Assembly: GCA_017525245.1 (NCBI GenBank) | Contig: JAFXTE010000063.1 | Location: forward strand, 1-64,000 | Length of the DNA stretch: 64,000 bases | Source of the DNA: Bacteroidales bacterium | GTDB taxonomy: Bacteria; Bacteroidota; Bacteroidia; Bacteroidales; WCHB1-69 | Reading direction: 5' to 3' | Shown here: positions 23,773 through 32,248 of the stretch, one piece after another | Layout of the letters: each line of letters opens with the position of its first letter | Numbering within the stretch: position 1 is the stretch's first letter | The notes under the pieces: generated by a model | Databases searched by the model: none | What the model was told of the DNA's origin: nothing | The model's input: only the letters and a program-made list of their open reading frames with translations | Position numbers and translations under genes: made by a program

Positions 23773-24423
23773 ATGTCCACCTTTGAACTCATTTCCCCCG
23801 AAATAGAAGCCTACTGCGAGGCACACACCACCGAGGAAACGGATTTGCTCTATCGGTTGAATCGCCAGACCCATCTGCAAACCATTAACCCGAGAATGGC
23901 ATCCGGACAGCTTCAGGGACAATTCCTTTCCTTAATATCCAATATGATTCGACCAAAACGAATCTTGGAAATCGGTACGTTTACCGGCTATTCTGCATTG
24001 TGCCTGGCAACGGGACTAACCTCCGATGGCATCCTGCACACCATTGAAATCAACGAAGAATACGAGGACCGCATCCGCACTTTCTTCGCAGAAAGTCCTT
24101 ACAATCGGCAAATCAGCCTCCACATTGGAGACGCCAAAGCCATTGTCCCCTCTCTGAACGAACAATGGGATTTAGTGTTTATTGACGCAGAGAAAACCGA
24201 CTATCAGGAGTATTACGAGATGGTTTTTCCGCAAGTCCGGAAAAACGGTTTCCTGTTGATTGACAATACTTTGTGGAACAGCAAGGTGATACATGAAATT
24301 CAACATAACGACAAAGACACCCAAGCCATTTTAGCTTTCAACGACAGGGTTCAGCAAGACGGGCGCGTACAAAACCTTCTGCTGCCTTTCCGCGACGGCA
24401 TCATGATGATAGAGAAATTGTAA
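23773..24423 (+). CDS. Class I SAM-dependent O-methyltransferase
   Basis: This 216-residue protein belongs to the catechol/caffeoyl-CoA O-methyltransferase-like family. It has the SAM motif [16 protein letters not shown], the acidic [12 protein letters not shown], and the metal and substrate region [17 protein letters not shown] followed by [12 protein letters not shown]. The substrate is unknown; relatives include TrmR, which methylates wobble uridine derivatives in tRNA. It lies immediately upstream of trmD, sharing one base with its start, which fits either a tRNA role or simple operon packing. Confidence 0.88.
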   Translation: MSTFELISPEIEAYCEAHTTEETDLLYRLNRQTHLQTINPRMASGQLQGQFLSLISNMIRPKRILEIGTFTGYSALCLATGLTSDGILHTIEINEEYEDRIRTFFAESPYNRQISLHIGDAKAIVPSLNEQWDLVFIDAEKTDYQEYYEMVFPQVRKNGFLLIDNTLWNSKVIHEIQHNDKDTQAILAFNDRVQQDGRVQNLLLPFRDGIMMIEKL

Positions 24424-25106
24424 TGATGAGAATAGACATACTGACCCTTTTCCCGGAGATGTTCCCCGGTGTTTTTGGAAGCTCGATTCTGAAACGGGCT
24501 GTCCAAAAGCAGTATATTGAACTCTACACCCACGACATACGGGATTATACTTTCGACAAACACCGCCGCGCTGACGACTACCCCTTTGGCGGTGGCGCGG
24601 GTATGGTGATGATGGTCGAGCCTATTGCCCGCTGCATAGAAAAATTACAGAGCGAACGGGAGTATGACGGCATTTTCCTGATGGCTCCCGACGGCATCAC
24701 CTTCAACCAGCAGAAGGCAAACGAAATGTCTCTGCTCCACAACATCATCCTGCTTTGCGGGCACTATAAGGGTGTTGACGAACGCGTGCGGGAACTATAC
24801 ATCACTGAAGACCTCAGCATCGGCGACTATGTGCTATCCGGTGGTGAACTGGCCGCCATGGTCATCACCGATGCCATCGCGCGCGTGATACCCGGTGTCA
24901 TCAGTGACGGTGCCTCCGCTCTTTCCGACTCCTTCCAAGACAACCTGCTTTCCGCTCCTGTATATACACGCCCCACCGACTTCCGTGGTCATCGTGTGCC
25001 GGATGTACTCCTGTCTGGCAACCACAAACTGATTGAGGAATGGCGCTACAATCAACAACTTACCCGAACCCAAGAACGTCGCCCCGACCTGCTGAACCAT
25101 GAATAA
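24423..25106 (+). CDS. trmD: tRNA (guanine37-N1)-methyltransferase
   Basis: This 227-residue SPOUT enzyme methylates G37 next to the anticodon and prevents frameshifting. It contains [19 protein letters not shown], the deep-knot segment [13 protein letters not shown], and [19 protein letters not shown]. The C-terminal part ends [19 protein letters not shown]. The start overlaps the previous stop by one base. It is not in the rpsP-rimM-trmD-rplS cluster of many bacteria. Confidence 0.96.
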   Translation: MMRIDILTLFPEMFPGVFGSSILKRAVQKQYIELYTHDIRDYTFDKHRRADDYPFGGGAGMVMMVEPIARCIEKLQSEREYDGIFLMAPDGITFNQQKANEMSLLHNIILLCGHYKGVDERVRELYITEDLSIGDYVLSGGELAAMVITDAIARVIPGVISDGASALSDSFQDNLLSAPVYTRPTDFRGHRVPDVLLSGNHKLIEEWRYNQQLTRTQERRPDLLNHE

Positions 25107-26349
25107 ACTCTCCACATATTGGCAATCGCTGCGCACACCTGATGTCTATTTCAACATCAGCTATGCACTGATGATGTTCATGATGGCGCTTCTACCCTTC
25201 ACTGTTTTCTTCATGTGGCCTATCGGGGTTGCTCTGATGGTGTTGTGGGTTTGCCAATGGAACTGGCGCGAGAAATGGGAGAATTTCAAGCAAAACGACG
25301 GAATACCCTATGGTTTTTTCCTGCTTGGCATCTGTCTGATTCCCATTTTGGGATTTTTGAAATCCACCAACATGCCCGTTGCGTGGAGAACCTTCGAGTG
25401 CCACATCTGGTTCTTTTTTACTCCACTGTTATTTCTCACCACATCCGCAAAACTGTGGTCAAAAAGACATATCAGCATCTTGTTTGTTTTGTTCTCTGTC
25501 AGTGAGGTTGCACTCCTCCTCTTTTTCTTCATTCGAGGGATATTAAAAACCATTGAGGCGGACAATTTGGGCTTTATGTTCAGCGACATATACTGTTATT
25601 ACTACCATCATGCATACGTGGCTTTGTATGCCACGTTCGTTTACATCCTGATTTTTTACTATCTGACAAAAAACAGCCATCGTATTTCAATCAAAAGAAA
25701 GGCCGTTCTTTATGCAACGGCACTGTTCCTAGCCGTCAGCATCCTTTTCTTGTATTCCCGCGCCGGCATCCTCATATTCTTGTTTATGCACTTGCTCTGG
25801 AGCTGCTATGCCATCCACCGCAAGCCTTCACGATGGAAGCCTATCGTTGGTGTTTTAATTCTGGTTTTTGCTCTTTTCGGCATTCTGATTGCCAAATCAC
25901 CAACCAATCGGTTTACGGAACACGATATGTCTATGCGGAAAAAAAACGATGAGGCTACAGACCCTAGGTTAATCATCTGGCAAGCTACTTGGGATGGAAT
26001 TGTGGAAAACCTCCCCTGGGGCGTGGGTACTGGCGACGGCAATGAGGTCATCACGGAAAAATACCACGAGAATGGCCACTGGACAGACGAGGATCACCCC
26101 TACAACGCGCACAACCAGTTCCTCTCCGCACTCCTCACTAACGGATTCATAGGACTCATTATCCTTTTGCTTTATTTCTATGCCCCGTTTGGCCTGGCCA
26201 TCAAAAATCGTGATATTCTTTTACTTTCCGTGTTTCTATTGATGATCCTCAATTGCTTGGTTGAATGTATGTTCGACCGACGCGCCGGCGTGGATTTCTT
26301 TGCTATTATGATTCCGCTACTGGTGCTGAGATGCAAAGCCGATCAATGA
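25099..26349 (+). CDS. O-antigen ligase family membrane protein (Wzy_C type)
   Basis: This 416-residue integral membrane protein has about ten hydrophobic segments and a large outside loop before the last ones. That loop contains [15 protein letters not shown] and [12 protein letters not shown], then [17 protein letters not shown], which form the Wzy_C/WaaL signature with the conserved histidine. Such proteins join O-antigen or other polysaccharides to lipid A core or polymerise them. The gene overlaps trmD by eight bases. No other polysaccharide genes adjoin it, so the exact substrate is open. Confidence 0.85.
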   Translation: MNKLSTYWQSLRTPDVYFNISYALMMFMMALLPFTVFFMWPIGVALMVLWVCQWNWREKWENFKQNDGIPYGFFLLGICLIPILGFLKSTNMPVAWRTFECHIWFFFTPLLFLTTSAKLWSKRHISILFVLFSVSEVALLLFFFIRGILKTIEADNLGFMFSDIYCYYYHHAYVALYATFVYILIFYYLTKNSHRISIKRKAVLYATALFLAVSILFLYSRAGILIFLFMHLLWSCYAIHRKPSRWKPIVGVLILVFALFGILIAKSPTNRFTEHDMSMRKKNDEATDPRLIIWQATWDGIVENLPWGVGTGDGNEVITEKYHENGHWTDEDHPYNAHNQFLSALLTNGFIGLIILLLYFYAPFGLAIKNRDILLLSVFLLMILNCLVECMFDRRAGVDFFAIMIPLLVLRCKADQ

Positions 26350-26394
26350 ACAATGTATAATGTACAATGTACAATCCCCAATCACAATTCACCA
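26350..26394. repeat. Degenerate word repeat, ACAATGTA family
   Basis: Words ACAATGTATA, ATGTACAATG and TACAATCCCC, then CACAATTCACCA, fill the space from the stop of the ligase gene to the ATG of the esterase. Confidence 0.6.
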
Positions 26395-27330
26395 ATGACA
26401 AAAAAGACTCTTACCCTTCTTCTGCTGATATTTAGTATTACCAACCTTTTTGCGCAAAAAAAAGAGACCTATCTTTATGCCGAGAAGGATACTTCAAAAC
26501 TCTATCTTGACGTTTACGTTCCCAAAGTGCAGAATGAGCAGCAATCTTGTCTGTTTTTCGTCTTCGGGGGCGGCTTCGTGGGCGGGAAACGCGACGACAA
26601 CCAAGTGCAAAAGATCAAAGAGTATTATACGGACAAAGGCTATGTGGTCGTTGCCATTGACTACCGGCTGGGAATGCGCGGCCAGTCGAACTATTCGGCA
26701 CTGATCGCCTTGAAGAAGTTCGAGGCGGCCATCTACATGGCTGCCGAAGACCTTATCTCCGCACTGGATTACACCCTGAAGAACCTGACAGACACGAAAG
26801 AATACAAAATCAACCCGAAGAACATCCTTGTGATGGGCAGCAGCGCGGGTGCCATCACCGCCCTGCAGGCCGACTATGCAATTTGCAACGGCTACTTGAA
26901 CAGCAACATCCTGCCTGCCGATTTCCATTTGGCCGGGGTAATCTCATACGCAGGGGCGATATTCTCCACACACGGAAAGCCCAAATACAAGAACCACACT
27001 CCCGCCCCCACTTTGCTCTGCCACGGCACGAAAGACCGCTTAGTGAATTATAAGAAAACCCAAATCGCCAACATCGGCTTCTTCGGCTCCGATGCCATCG
27101 CCAAACAGCTCAAGAAAAACGGATATAGCTATCATATCCGCCGCTATCCTGGACTCGGTCACCAAGTGGCCGGCCGATACAACGACGAATTCGCATTCAT
27201 CGACCAATTCATTTCCGAACAGGTCTTCGCTGACACTCACATACAAATTGACGAAACCTATTACAACGCAGACATCGAACCCCAGTGGATGAACCTGCGT
27301 GTCCGCGACCTTAAAAAAGTGGGACAATAA
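26395..27330 (+). CDS. Secreted alpha/beta hydrolase (carboxylesterase-like)
   Basis: This 311-residue protein has a signal peptide (MTKKTLTLLLLIFSITNLFAQ) and an esterase fold. The oxyanion segment is VFGGGFVGGKRDD, the nucleophile elbow is MGSSAGAITAL, the acid is in HGTKDRLV and the histidine in GLGHQVAG. This fits BD-FAE/carboxylesterase-type enzymes acting on ester substrates outside the cytoplasm. Another frame extends upstream by 14 codons, but that part is made of word repeats, so ATG 26395 is preferred. Confidence 0.85.
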   Translation: MTKKTLTLLLLIFSITNLFAQKKETYLYAEKDTSKLYLDVYVPKVQNEQQSCLFFVFGGGFVGGKRDDNQVQKIKEYYTDKGYVVVAIDYRLGMRGQSNYSALIALKKFEAAIYMAAEDLISALDYTLKNLTDTKEYKINPKNILVMGSSAGAITALQADYAICNGYLNSNILPADFHLAGVISYAGAIFSTHGKPKYKNHTPAPTLLCHGTKDRLVNYKKTQIANIGFFGSDAIAKQLKKNGYSYHIRRYPGLGHQVAGRYNDEFAFIDQFISEQVFADTHIQIDETYYNADIEPQWMNLRVRDLKKVGQ

Positions 27331-27335
27331 AACTT

Positions 27336-27420
27336 TGGCTTTTGGCCTTTAGCAGACTATTTGTTCCGCAAAAGCCAAAAGCCAAAAGCCAAAAGCTAAA
27401 AGCCAAAAGCTAAAAGCCGA
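27336..27420. repeat. Word repeat (CAAAAGC/TAAAAGC) able to fold as terminator between convergent genes
   Basis: GGCTTTTGGCC near 27338 is complementary to the tandem words GCCAAAAGCC at 27374-27418, so the region can form a hairpin from either strand. The tandem words number about seven and end at the stop codon of the minus-strand gene. Confidence 0.75.
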
Positions 27421-30321
27421 CTACCTCACCAGTGTCACAGTGCCAATGTATTCCTTGTCCTCTTCGTTGAGGTTATACAGATTTATCTTATATACATACA
27501 CTCCTTCAGGGCACATCTGCCCATGTTTGTTGCGACCGTCCCAATAATCGTACGGGTTTCTCGTGGTGAATATCAACATGCCGGAGCGATCGTAAATCTG
27601 CATGGAATAGTGGTCGGGATCCACGCCCTCGCCTTTCGGGGCAAATGTCTCGTTAATTCCGTCCCCATCTGGGGTGAAAGCATTGGGGATATAGAAGAAA
27701 TAAGGCACAGACACAGAAACCCGCGTTTTGATGGAATCCACACACCCAAATGAATCTATAGCCGTCAACGTAATCGTGTAATATCCCGAACGGGTATAAT
27801 CATGAGCGGGGTCGTTCACATTTTGAATAATGTTGACATTAGAGAACATATCTCCGAAATTCCATATCAAATAAGGGTAATTCCCATTAGAGATGTTCGT
27901 GCAATACACCGTCCCTATACCATTCTCCACAAAGATTTCTGTAGGAGAAGCAACAAAAGCAGGAGTAGGTAATGGTAATACCACCACAGTAAATGTGTCT
28001 GTGACTATGCAGTTGCCTTCCATAGTTGCCGAAACGACATACTCTTTAGTCACCTGCGGTGTTAGCGTGATAGCATTGGTGGATTGGCCGGTACTCCATC
28101 GGAAGCTGTTAGAGGTCGGGTGTGTGGCGTTTAGCGTATAGGAATCCCCGATGCAGATGGAGTCCCTTTCTGTAACACCTCCCACACCTGTGATAGTGGG
28201 CATCTCCAAATCAGTGACTTTCACCTGCACGGTGTCATGTTGGGTACAACCATTGTCAAAAGTCACGGTAAGTGAGTAGGTTCTGGTCTGAATCGGGGCA
28301 ACTGTGTCAATAGCCAACGTATCACCTGTGCTCCATTGATAACTCATAGGAGAAACGCCCAATGAGGCATCATAACTCATGGTGAGAGAAACGGAATCGC
28401 CAGGGCACACCGGAACATTACCATTGCTGCTTGCCAGGGAGATTTTGGGGATGTTCACGTTGATGATGGTGGTGTCGTATAGGACGAGCAAGTCTCCAAC
28501 AGCATTAGTGTATCTATATTCAGAAATATATACAGTAGTATCTGAAGGACTTACCGTAATGATACGATTCTTGGCATGGGCATCGTAACTGATGATGTTC
28601 GAGTCTGCCACCGAATTGATGTACCACGTCAAACTCCCGTTCTCGTCCAACGGGGTGATCGGGGTGAATCGCCAAGCTTCGTTGTCCGCGTTCCAGCCCG
28701 TCATGCCACGCCCAGGGGCAAGCAGTATTTGGGAAGATGTGTTGTTATGCAATCCTATGACACCTTCGTTACTTCCATTTGTGGTAGCACAACATTTACG
28801 ATGTTTCACATAAACATCAATAATGTTAGTACCTTCATAAAGCACCATCTGATAAGTGTTGTAATTATTATATTGGCTCCCCGTACTGGTGTTTGTCAAG
28901 CCAAACAGACCAACATTCAAATAATTGAACACGAAAGCTCTACACGGATATTGACCTAACACCCCTACCCTGACAGCACCATTACCAAGTCCATCATTTT
29001 TGTTGGTATAATAACGACAGTCAATATCTTCATATACCCCATACACACAATTCTTATAGACATACGGGATAGAGGAATAAGGTGGTGTTGTGGAGGGCGC
29101 AGAATACGAATAGGTACAATAACCAGATTGTGGTGTCATGGAAATCAGTCCGTTCGTACCTGGATAAACAGTAGTATAAGGTTTCCCGAAAAAGATAAAC
29201 GTAAACGGTAACTGCACACCAGACAGCCAACTGTCATCCGAGCTGGCGCCTACGCTGTTACCTTCATTGTATGCAAAAAGCATATTATTCTCATTATACG
29301 GAATCTGTTCCACCTTATAATCACTGGTGTATTGACCTGTAGCAATTACGTTGGCTTGAAGCAAAACCACGGGTTTGGAACAATCAAACTCTATCACCTT
29401 CGGGTTAGGAGCATCTGCATAAAGGCCACCCGGTATGTTCGTCACCGAAGGACAAGGATTTCCGTCCTCACTTTCAAACAGTTCCGGCACACAGGAAATC
29501 ACGGCAGTCCACCCGGCCTTACTTGCATCCCCTGAACCGCTAACATAGGAAAAAGAAAGCGTATTACCAGAAGAAAACAGTGTGGGCGGTTTGTTTCCTG
29601 TGGTAGCATCCAATGTGGAAGTGCAAAATTGCCCAATTAACCGTTTGTTAGGGTCATTGTATTGTCCGTCATATATTTTCAGCACACCACCGACGGAAAA
29701 TTGCGTAAATTCACACTTCACATGCGTACCTATAGGGGAGGTGAACTCCGTGAAATTATTTGCCGGAGTGCCGTTGGCATTGATATTACCGTTTGGACCG
29801 CCCGCGTCATAAAACATAGCATTACAAGTCAATAACGTAGTATATTCACCATAGTTGATATGTTGTGAAACAGGGTCATACGCATACACTTGCGCCGTCC
29901 ATCCGTTCTGCAAACCAGGAATGTCCACTGAATCGGAATGGAACACGAATGTCATGACTCTGCCCGTGGAAAGCTGTTCACTCGGAGAATTAACCAAATT
30001 ATATTCCCCTATCATGTGGTTAATGTCACATTGAGACGCATCGCCATCAAAGAGCCACAGCGTGTCGCCATCACCCATAGCAAATTCCTCAAACAAAACA
30101 TAAAGTTGTGTGTTGGAAATGTTTGTACGCAACGTGATAGTGTCGCGCAAACCTCGGGCAAAATAACCCATGCCACCGGGGTCGTAAAAATATCTCGGCT
30201 GGTCATCAATGTCGCCCACAAATGAAGTAGTTCCCATGATAATGTCACCTTGTCCCGCAACCTTTTGCCAAGGGACAAACAACAACAGCAGTATGCTTAA
30301 TTTGAGTATCTGTTTCATCAT
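27421..30321 (-). CDS. Large secreted T9SS type B surface protein with CUB-like and PKD-like domains
   Basis: This 966-residue protein has a signal peptide (MMKQILKLSILLLLFVPWQKVAGQ). Two CUB-like domains follow (about 25-145 and 155-280), then a NIDO-like region containing FTFIFFGKPYTTVYPGTNG (about 330-540). PKD/Ig-like repeats come next, with SYQWSTGDT, SFRWSTGQST and WNFGDM. The last 90 residues are the gliding-associated CHU_C domain (IPNAFTPDGDGINETFAPKG ... YDYWDGRNKHGQ ... PEGVYVYKINL). This C-terminus is a type B sorting signal, so the protein should cross the outer membrane by T9SS and stay at the surface or be released. An adhesin or matrix role is likely but unproven. Confidence 0.88.
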   Translation of the reverse strand: MMKQILKLSILLLLFVPWQKVAGQGDIIMGTTSFVGDIDDQPRYFYDPGGMGYFARGLRDTITLRTNISNTQLYVLFEEFAMGDGDTLWLFDGDASQCDINHMIGEYNLVNSPSEQLSTGRVMTFVFHSDSVDIPGLQNGWTAQVYAYDPVSQHINYGEYTTLLTCNAMFYDAGGPNGNINANGTPANNFTEFTSPIGTHVKCEFTQFSVGGVLKIYDGQYNDPNKRLIGQFCTSTLDATTGNKPPTLFSSGNTLSFSYVSGSGDASKAGWTAVISCVPELFESEDGNPCPSVTNIPGGLYADAPNPKVIEFDCSKPVVLLQANVIATGQYTSDYKVEQIPYNENNMLFAYNEGNSVGASSDDSWLSGVQLPFTFIFFGKPYTTVYPGTNGLISMTPQSGYCTYSYSAPSTTPPYSSIPYVYKNCVYGVYEDIDCRYYTNKNDGLGNGAVRVGVLGQYPCRAFVFNYLNVGLFGLTNTSTGSQYNNYNTYQMVLYEGTNIIDVYVKHRKCCATTNGSNEGVIGLHNNTSSQILLAPGRGMTGWNADNEAWRFTPITPLDENGSLTWYINSVADSNIISYDAHAKNRIITVSPSDTTVYISEYRYTNAVGDLLVLYDTTIINVNIPKISLASSNGNVPVCPGDSVSLTMSYDASLGVSPMSYQWSTGDTLAIDTVAPIQTRTYSLTVTFDNGCTQHDTVQVKVTDLEMPTITGVGGVTERDSICIGDSYTLNATHPTSNSFRWSTGQSTNAITLTPQVTKEYVVSATMEGNCIVTDTFTVVVLPLPTPAFVASPTEIFVENGIGTVYCTNISNGNYPYLIWNFGDMFSNVNIIQNVNDPAHDYTRSGYYTITLTAIDSFGCVDSIKTRVSVSVPYFFYIPNAFTPDGDGINETFAPKGEGVDPDHYSMQIYDRSGMLIFTTRNPYDYWDGRNKHGQMCPEGVYVYKINLYNLNEEDKEYIGTVTLVR

Positions 30322-30468
30322 TTTTGAAATAATTTTTCTTTATAACGAATAATGCGGGGGATTGTTACAGTAGATTTGATTATTTTTAGGTTTGCATTTT
30401 CAACATACTATGCCAAGTCCTTCTTTTTGAAAATAATTTTTTTGTTATTCGCCAAATTGAAAAAAATG

Positions 30469-30476
30469 TATTTTTG
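30469..30476 (+). promoter_or_regulatory. -7 promoter element
   Basis: TATTTTTG followed by CAAC lies 37 bases before the ATG at 30514. Confidence 0.6.
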
Positions 30477-30513
30477 CAACGTAAAATTTTTATTAACCTA
30501 AAGACAAATACAA

Positions 30514-31197
30514 ATGGAAAATTCAACAGTATTAACACCGCAATACCCTGATTTCGGGGCATTGCTGGAATCAGTCAGAGAGAACGGCCGCCGCATGCAA
30601 GAAAGTGCTGAACGCTATTACAAAGAACAAGCAGAACGCGACGCAAAGTGGAAAGCGGAGCAAGCAGAACGAGATGCGAAGTGGAAAGCGGAACAAGCTG
30701 AACGTGAAGCTGAACGAGAAGCAAGGATGGAAAGAATCAGCAGGGAAAACAATAAAGCCATCAAGGAGATGAAAAATGTGTTTACCACCGAGTGGGGTCG
30801 CCTGATAGAGGCTCTGTGCAAGCCGGCGGCGTTCAAGCTATTCAAAAAGGAAGGCATCGAAATCGACCGCATTTACGAAGGCATCCACAAGGCCAAGGAG
30901 GATGGACAAGATGTGATGGAGATTGATGTTGCGCTCTGTGACACCTCGGTGGCCGTCATCGTGGAGGTGAAGACTCGCTGCGGCAAACACGACATCGACT
31001 ACTTCCTCAGCCAGATGGAGCACTGCAAAGAATATTACAAAGAATTCGCGGACAAAAAACTGCTTGTGGCGGTCGCGGCCATCAGCTTCGACACAGGAGC
31101 GGTCAAGTATGCGCACAAGAAAGGCGTCTATGTGCTGAAGCTTACCGGCGAGGAGACTTTCACCTTGTCCGCCCCTAACAACCCGAAAGCGTTTTAA
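30514..31197 (+). CDS. Coiled-coil protein with PD-(D/E)xK nuclease-like C-terminal domain (DUF3782-like)
   Basis: In this 227-residue protein, residues 25-85 form a charged coiled coil made of 11-residue repeats (AERDAKWKAEQ), coded by two 33-bp DNA repeats at 30631-30696. Residues 95-227 resemble the restriction endonuclease-like fold, with MEIDVALCDTSVAVIVEVKTR giving the D...ExK pattern and KYAHKKGVYVLKL near the end. Related DUF3782 proteins are common in repeat-rich bacterial genomes and lack a known role. No methyltransferase or defence partner adjoins it. Nuclease activity is only a possibility. Confidence 0.65.
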   Translation: MENSTVLTPQYPDFGALLESVRENGRRMQESAERYYKEQAERDAKWKAEQAERDAKWKAEQAEREAEREARMERISRENNKAIKEMKNVFTTEWGRLIEALCKPAAFKLFKKEGIEIDRIYEGIHKAKEDGQDVMEIDVALCDTSVAVIVEVKTRCGKHDIDYFLSQMEHCKEYYKEFADKKLLVAVAAISFDTGAVKYAHKKGVYVLKLTGEETFTLSAPNNPKAF

Positions 31198-31316
31198 CAC
31201 ATCCAAAGACAGACTCTAATTATGCTTGAATCAATCCGTTAAGGCGAATTTGAGTAAATTGGTGTGGGTGTCCGTAATAAAAAAATCCCGAATGCGCTTT
31301 TATTTCAAAAAAAGTG

Positions 31317-31324
31317 TATTTTTG
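31317..31324 (+). promoter_or_regulatory. -7 promoter element of tRNA-Pro
   Basis: TATTTTTG followed by CAGCC ends 15 bases before the mature tRNA 5' end. Confidence 0.6.
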
Positions 31325-31339
31325 CAGCCGCAAATCGGA

Positions 31340-31412
31340 CGGGGTGTGGCGCAGTTGGTAGCGCGCTACGTTCGGGACGTAGAGGCCGGAAGTTCGAGTC
31401 TTCTCACCCCGA
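31340..31412 (+). tRNA. tRNA-Pro (anticodon CGG)
   Basis: A full cloverleaf can be drawn. The acceptor stem CGGGGTG pairs with CACCCCG. The D stem is GCGC/GCGC. The anticodon stem CTACG/CGTAG encloses the loop TTCGGGA with anticodon CGG. The T stem GGAAG/CTTCT encloses TTCGAGT. The discriminator base is A, and the CCA end is not encoded. It reads the proline codon CCG. Confidence 0.95.
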
Positions 31413-31419
31413 CATTTCT

Positions 31420-31447
31420 GTAGAGACACAATGTGTTGTGTCTCTAC
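31420..31447. repeat. Palindromic repeat with ACAATGTGTTGT core
   Basis: Arms GTAGAGAC and GTCTCTAC surround a core different from other copies. It lies eight bases after tRNA-Pro and is followed by TTTTG, so it may act as the tRNA terminator. Confidence 0.85.
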
Positions 31448-31483
31448 TTTTGTTAAAAAACACATATCTATCCTCTTGAAATT

Positions 31484-31511
31484 GTAGAGACGTTTCATGA
31501 AACGTCTCTAC
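31484..31511. repeat. Palindromic repeat with GTTTCATGAAAC core
   Basis: A perfect 28-bp palindrome identical to the copy at 17704, only 36 bases after the previous family member. Confidence 0.9.
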
Positions 31512-31551
31512 AGCATCAAATTAATCTGTCGGTGTGTATTCGTATTTTATG

Positions 31552-31559
31552 TACCTTTG
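31552..31559 (+). promoter_or_regulatory. -7 promoter element of the MORN-like lipoprotein operon
   Basis: TACCTTTG followed by CGCC ends 19 bases before ATG 31579. Confidence 0.65.
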
Positions 31560-31578
31560 CGCCCCAAAATCGGAAATT

Positions 31579-32247
31579 ATGACCAGACTGTATAATATAT
31601 TGGTTGTTGCAATTATCGCGTTGATTTGTTCCAGCTGTACCCACACGGAAACCACCTACTACCCCGACGGCAGCAAGCAATCCGTCATCCAATACCGAGG
31701 GAAAAAAGAGCATGGCAAAACCATCTATTTCTATCGCCGCCCAAACACCGTGGAAATAGAGGTGGAGATGAAAAACGGCAAACGCAACGGCGAGTTCCAC
31801 CGCTATTTCAAAAACGGGCAGCTTGACACCTACTGCATCTATGAAAACGATTCCATTGAAGGGTTGGAGGTTATGTACACCGCCAACGGCTGCAGAAGCC
31901 AGGAATACACATACGTCCACGGCATAAGAAACGGTCCTCACAAGGCCTACCACCTCGATGGCAGCATCAAGATTGAAGGCGGCTTCCATAACGACCTGTT
32001 CGACGGACCTTGGAACTACTACGACGAACGGGGTGTACTGGTGGGCGAAGGTCAGTTCAAGGACGGAAATGGCGAGGTTACTTTCTACGACAAAAACGGA
32101 CTCAAGGAGAGAACCACCCACTACAAGAACAACAAAAAAGACGGTTCTGAAGTCTATTATACTCCTTCGGGCGACATTTACCGCGAAACGATCTTCAAAG
32201 AAGACCGCATCGTCAGCGACAAAACTGATTCCACACTGTTACAATAA
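31579..32247 (+). CDS. Lipoprotein with MORN-like (YwqK-type) repeats
   Basis: This 222-residue protein has a lipoprotein signal ending LICSSC. About seven repeats of roughly 23 residues follow, of the type YYPDGSKQSVIQYRGKKEHG, RYFKNGQLDTYCIYENDSIEG and YYDERGVLVGEGQFKDGNG. These are the degenerate MORN repeats of the YwqK family. In Bacteroidetes such proteins are common and of unknown function. It lies one base before the OstA-like gene, which suggests a link to the outer membrane, but this is only context. Confidence 0.8.
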   Translation: MTRLYNILVVAIIALICSSCTHTETTYYPDGSKQSVIQYRGKKEHGKTIYFYRRPNTVEIEVEMKNGKRNGEFHRYFKNGQLDTYCIYENDSIEGLEVMYTANGCRSQEYTYVHGIRNGPHKAYHLDGSIKIEGGFHNDLFDGPWNYYDERGVLVGEGQFKDGNGEVTFYDKNGLKERTTHYKNNKKDGSEVYYTPSGDIYRETIFKEDRIVSDKTDSTLLQ

Positions 32248-32248
32248 A

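Noticed and set aside
27371..27420. CRISPR-like array of CAAAAGC/TAAAAGC words
   Set aside because: Units are only seven or so bases, there are no unique spacers, and no cas genes are nearby.
31226..31423. Small plus-strand frame across tRNA-Pro
   Set aside because: The region folds into a complete tRNA; frames through it are accidental.
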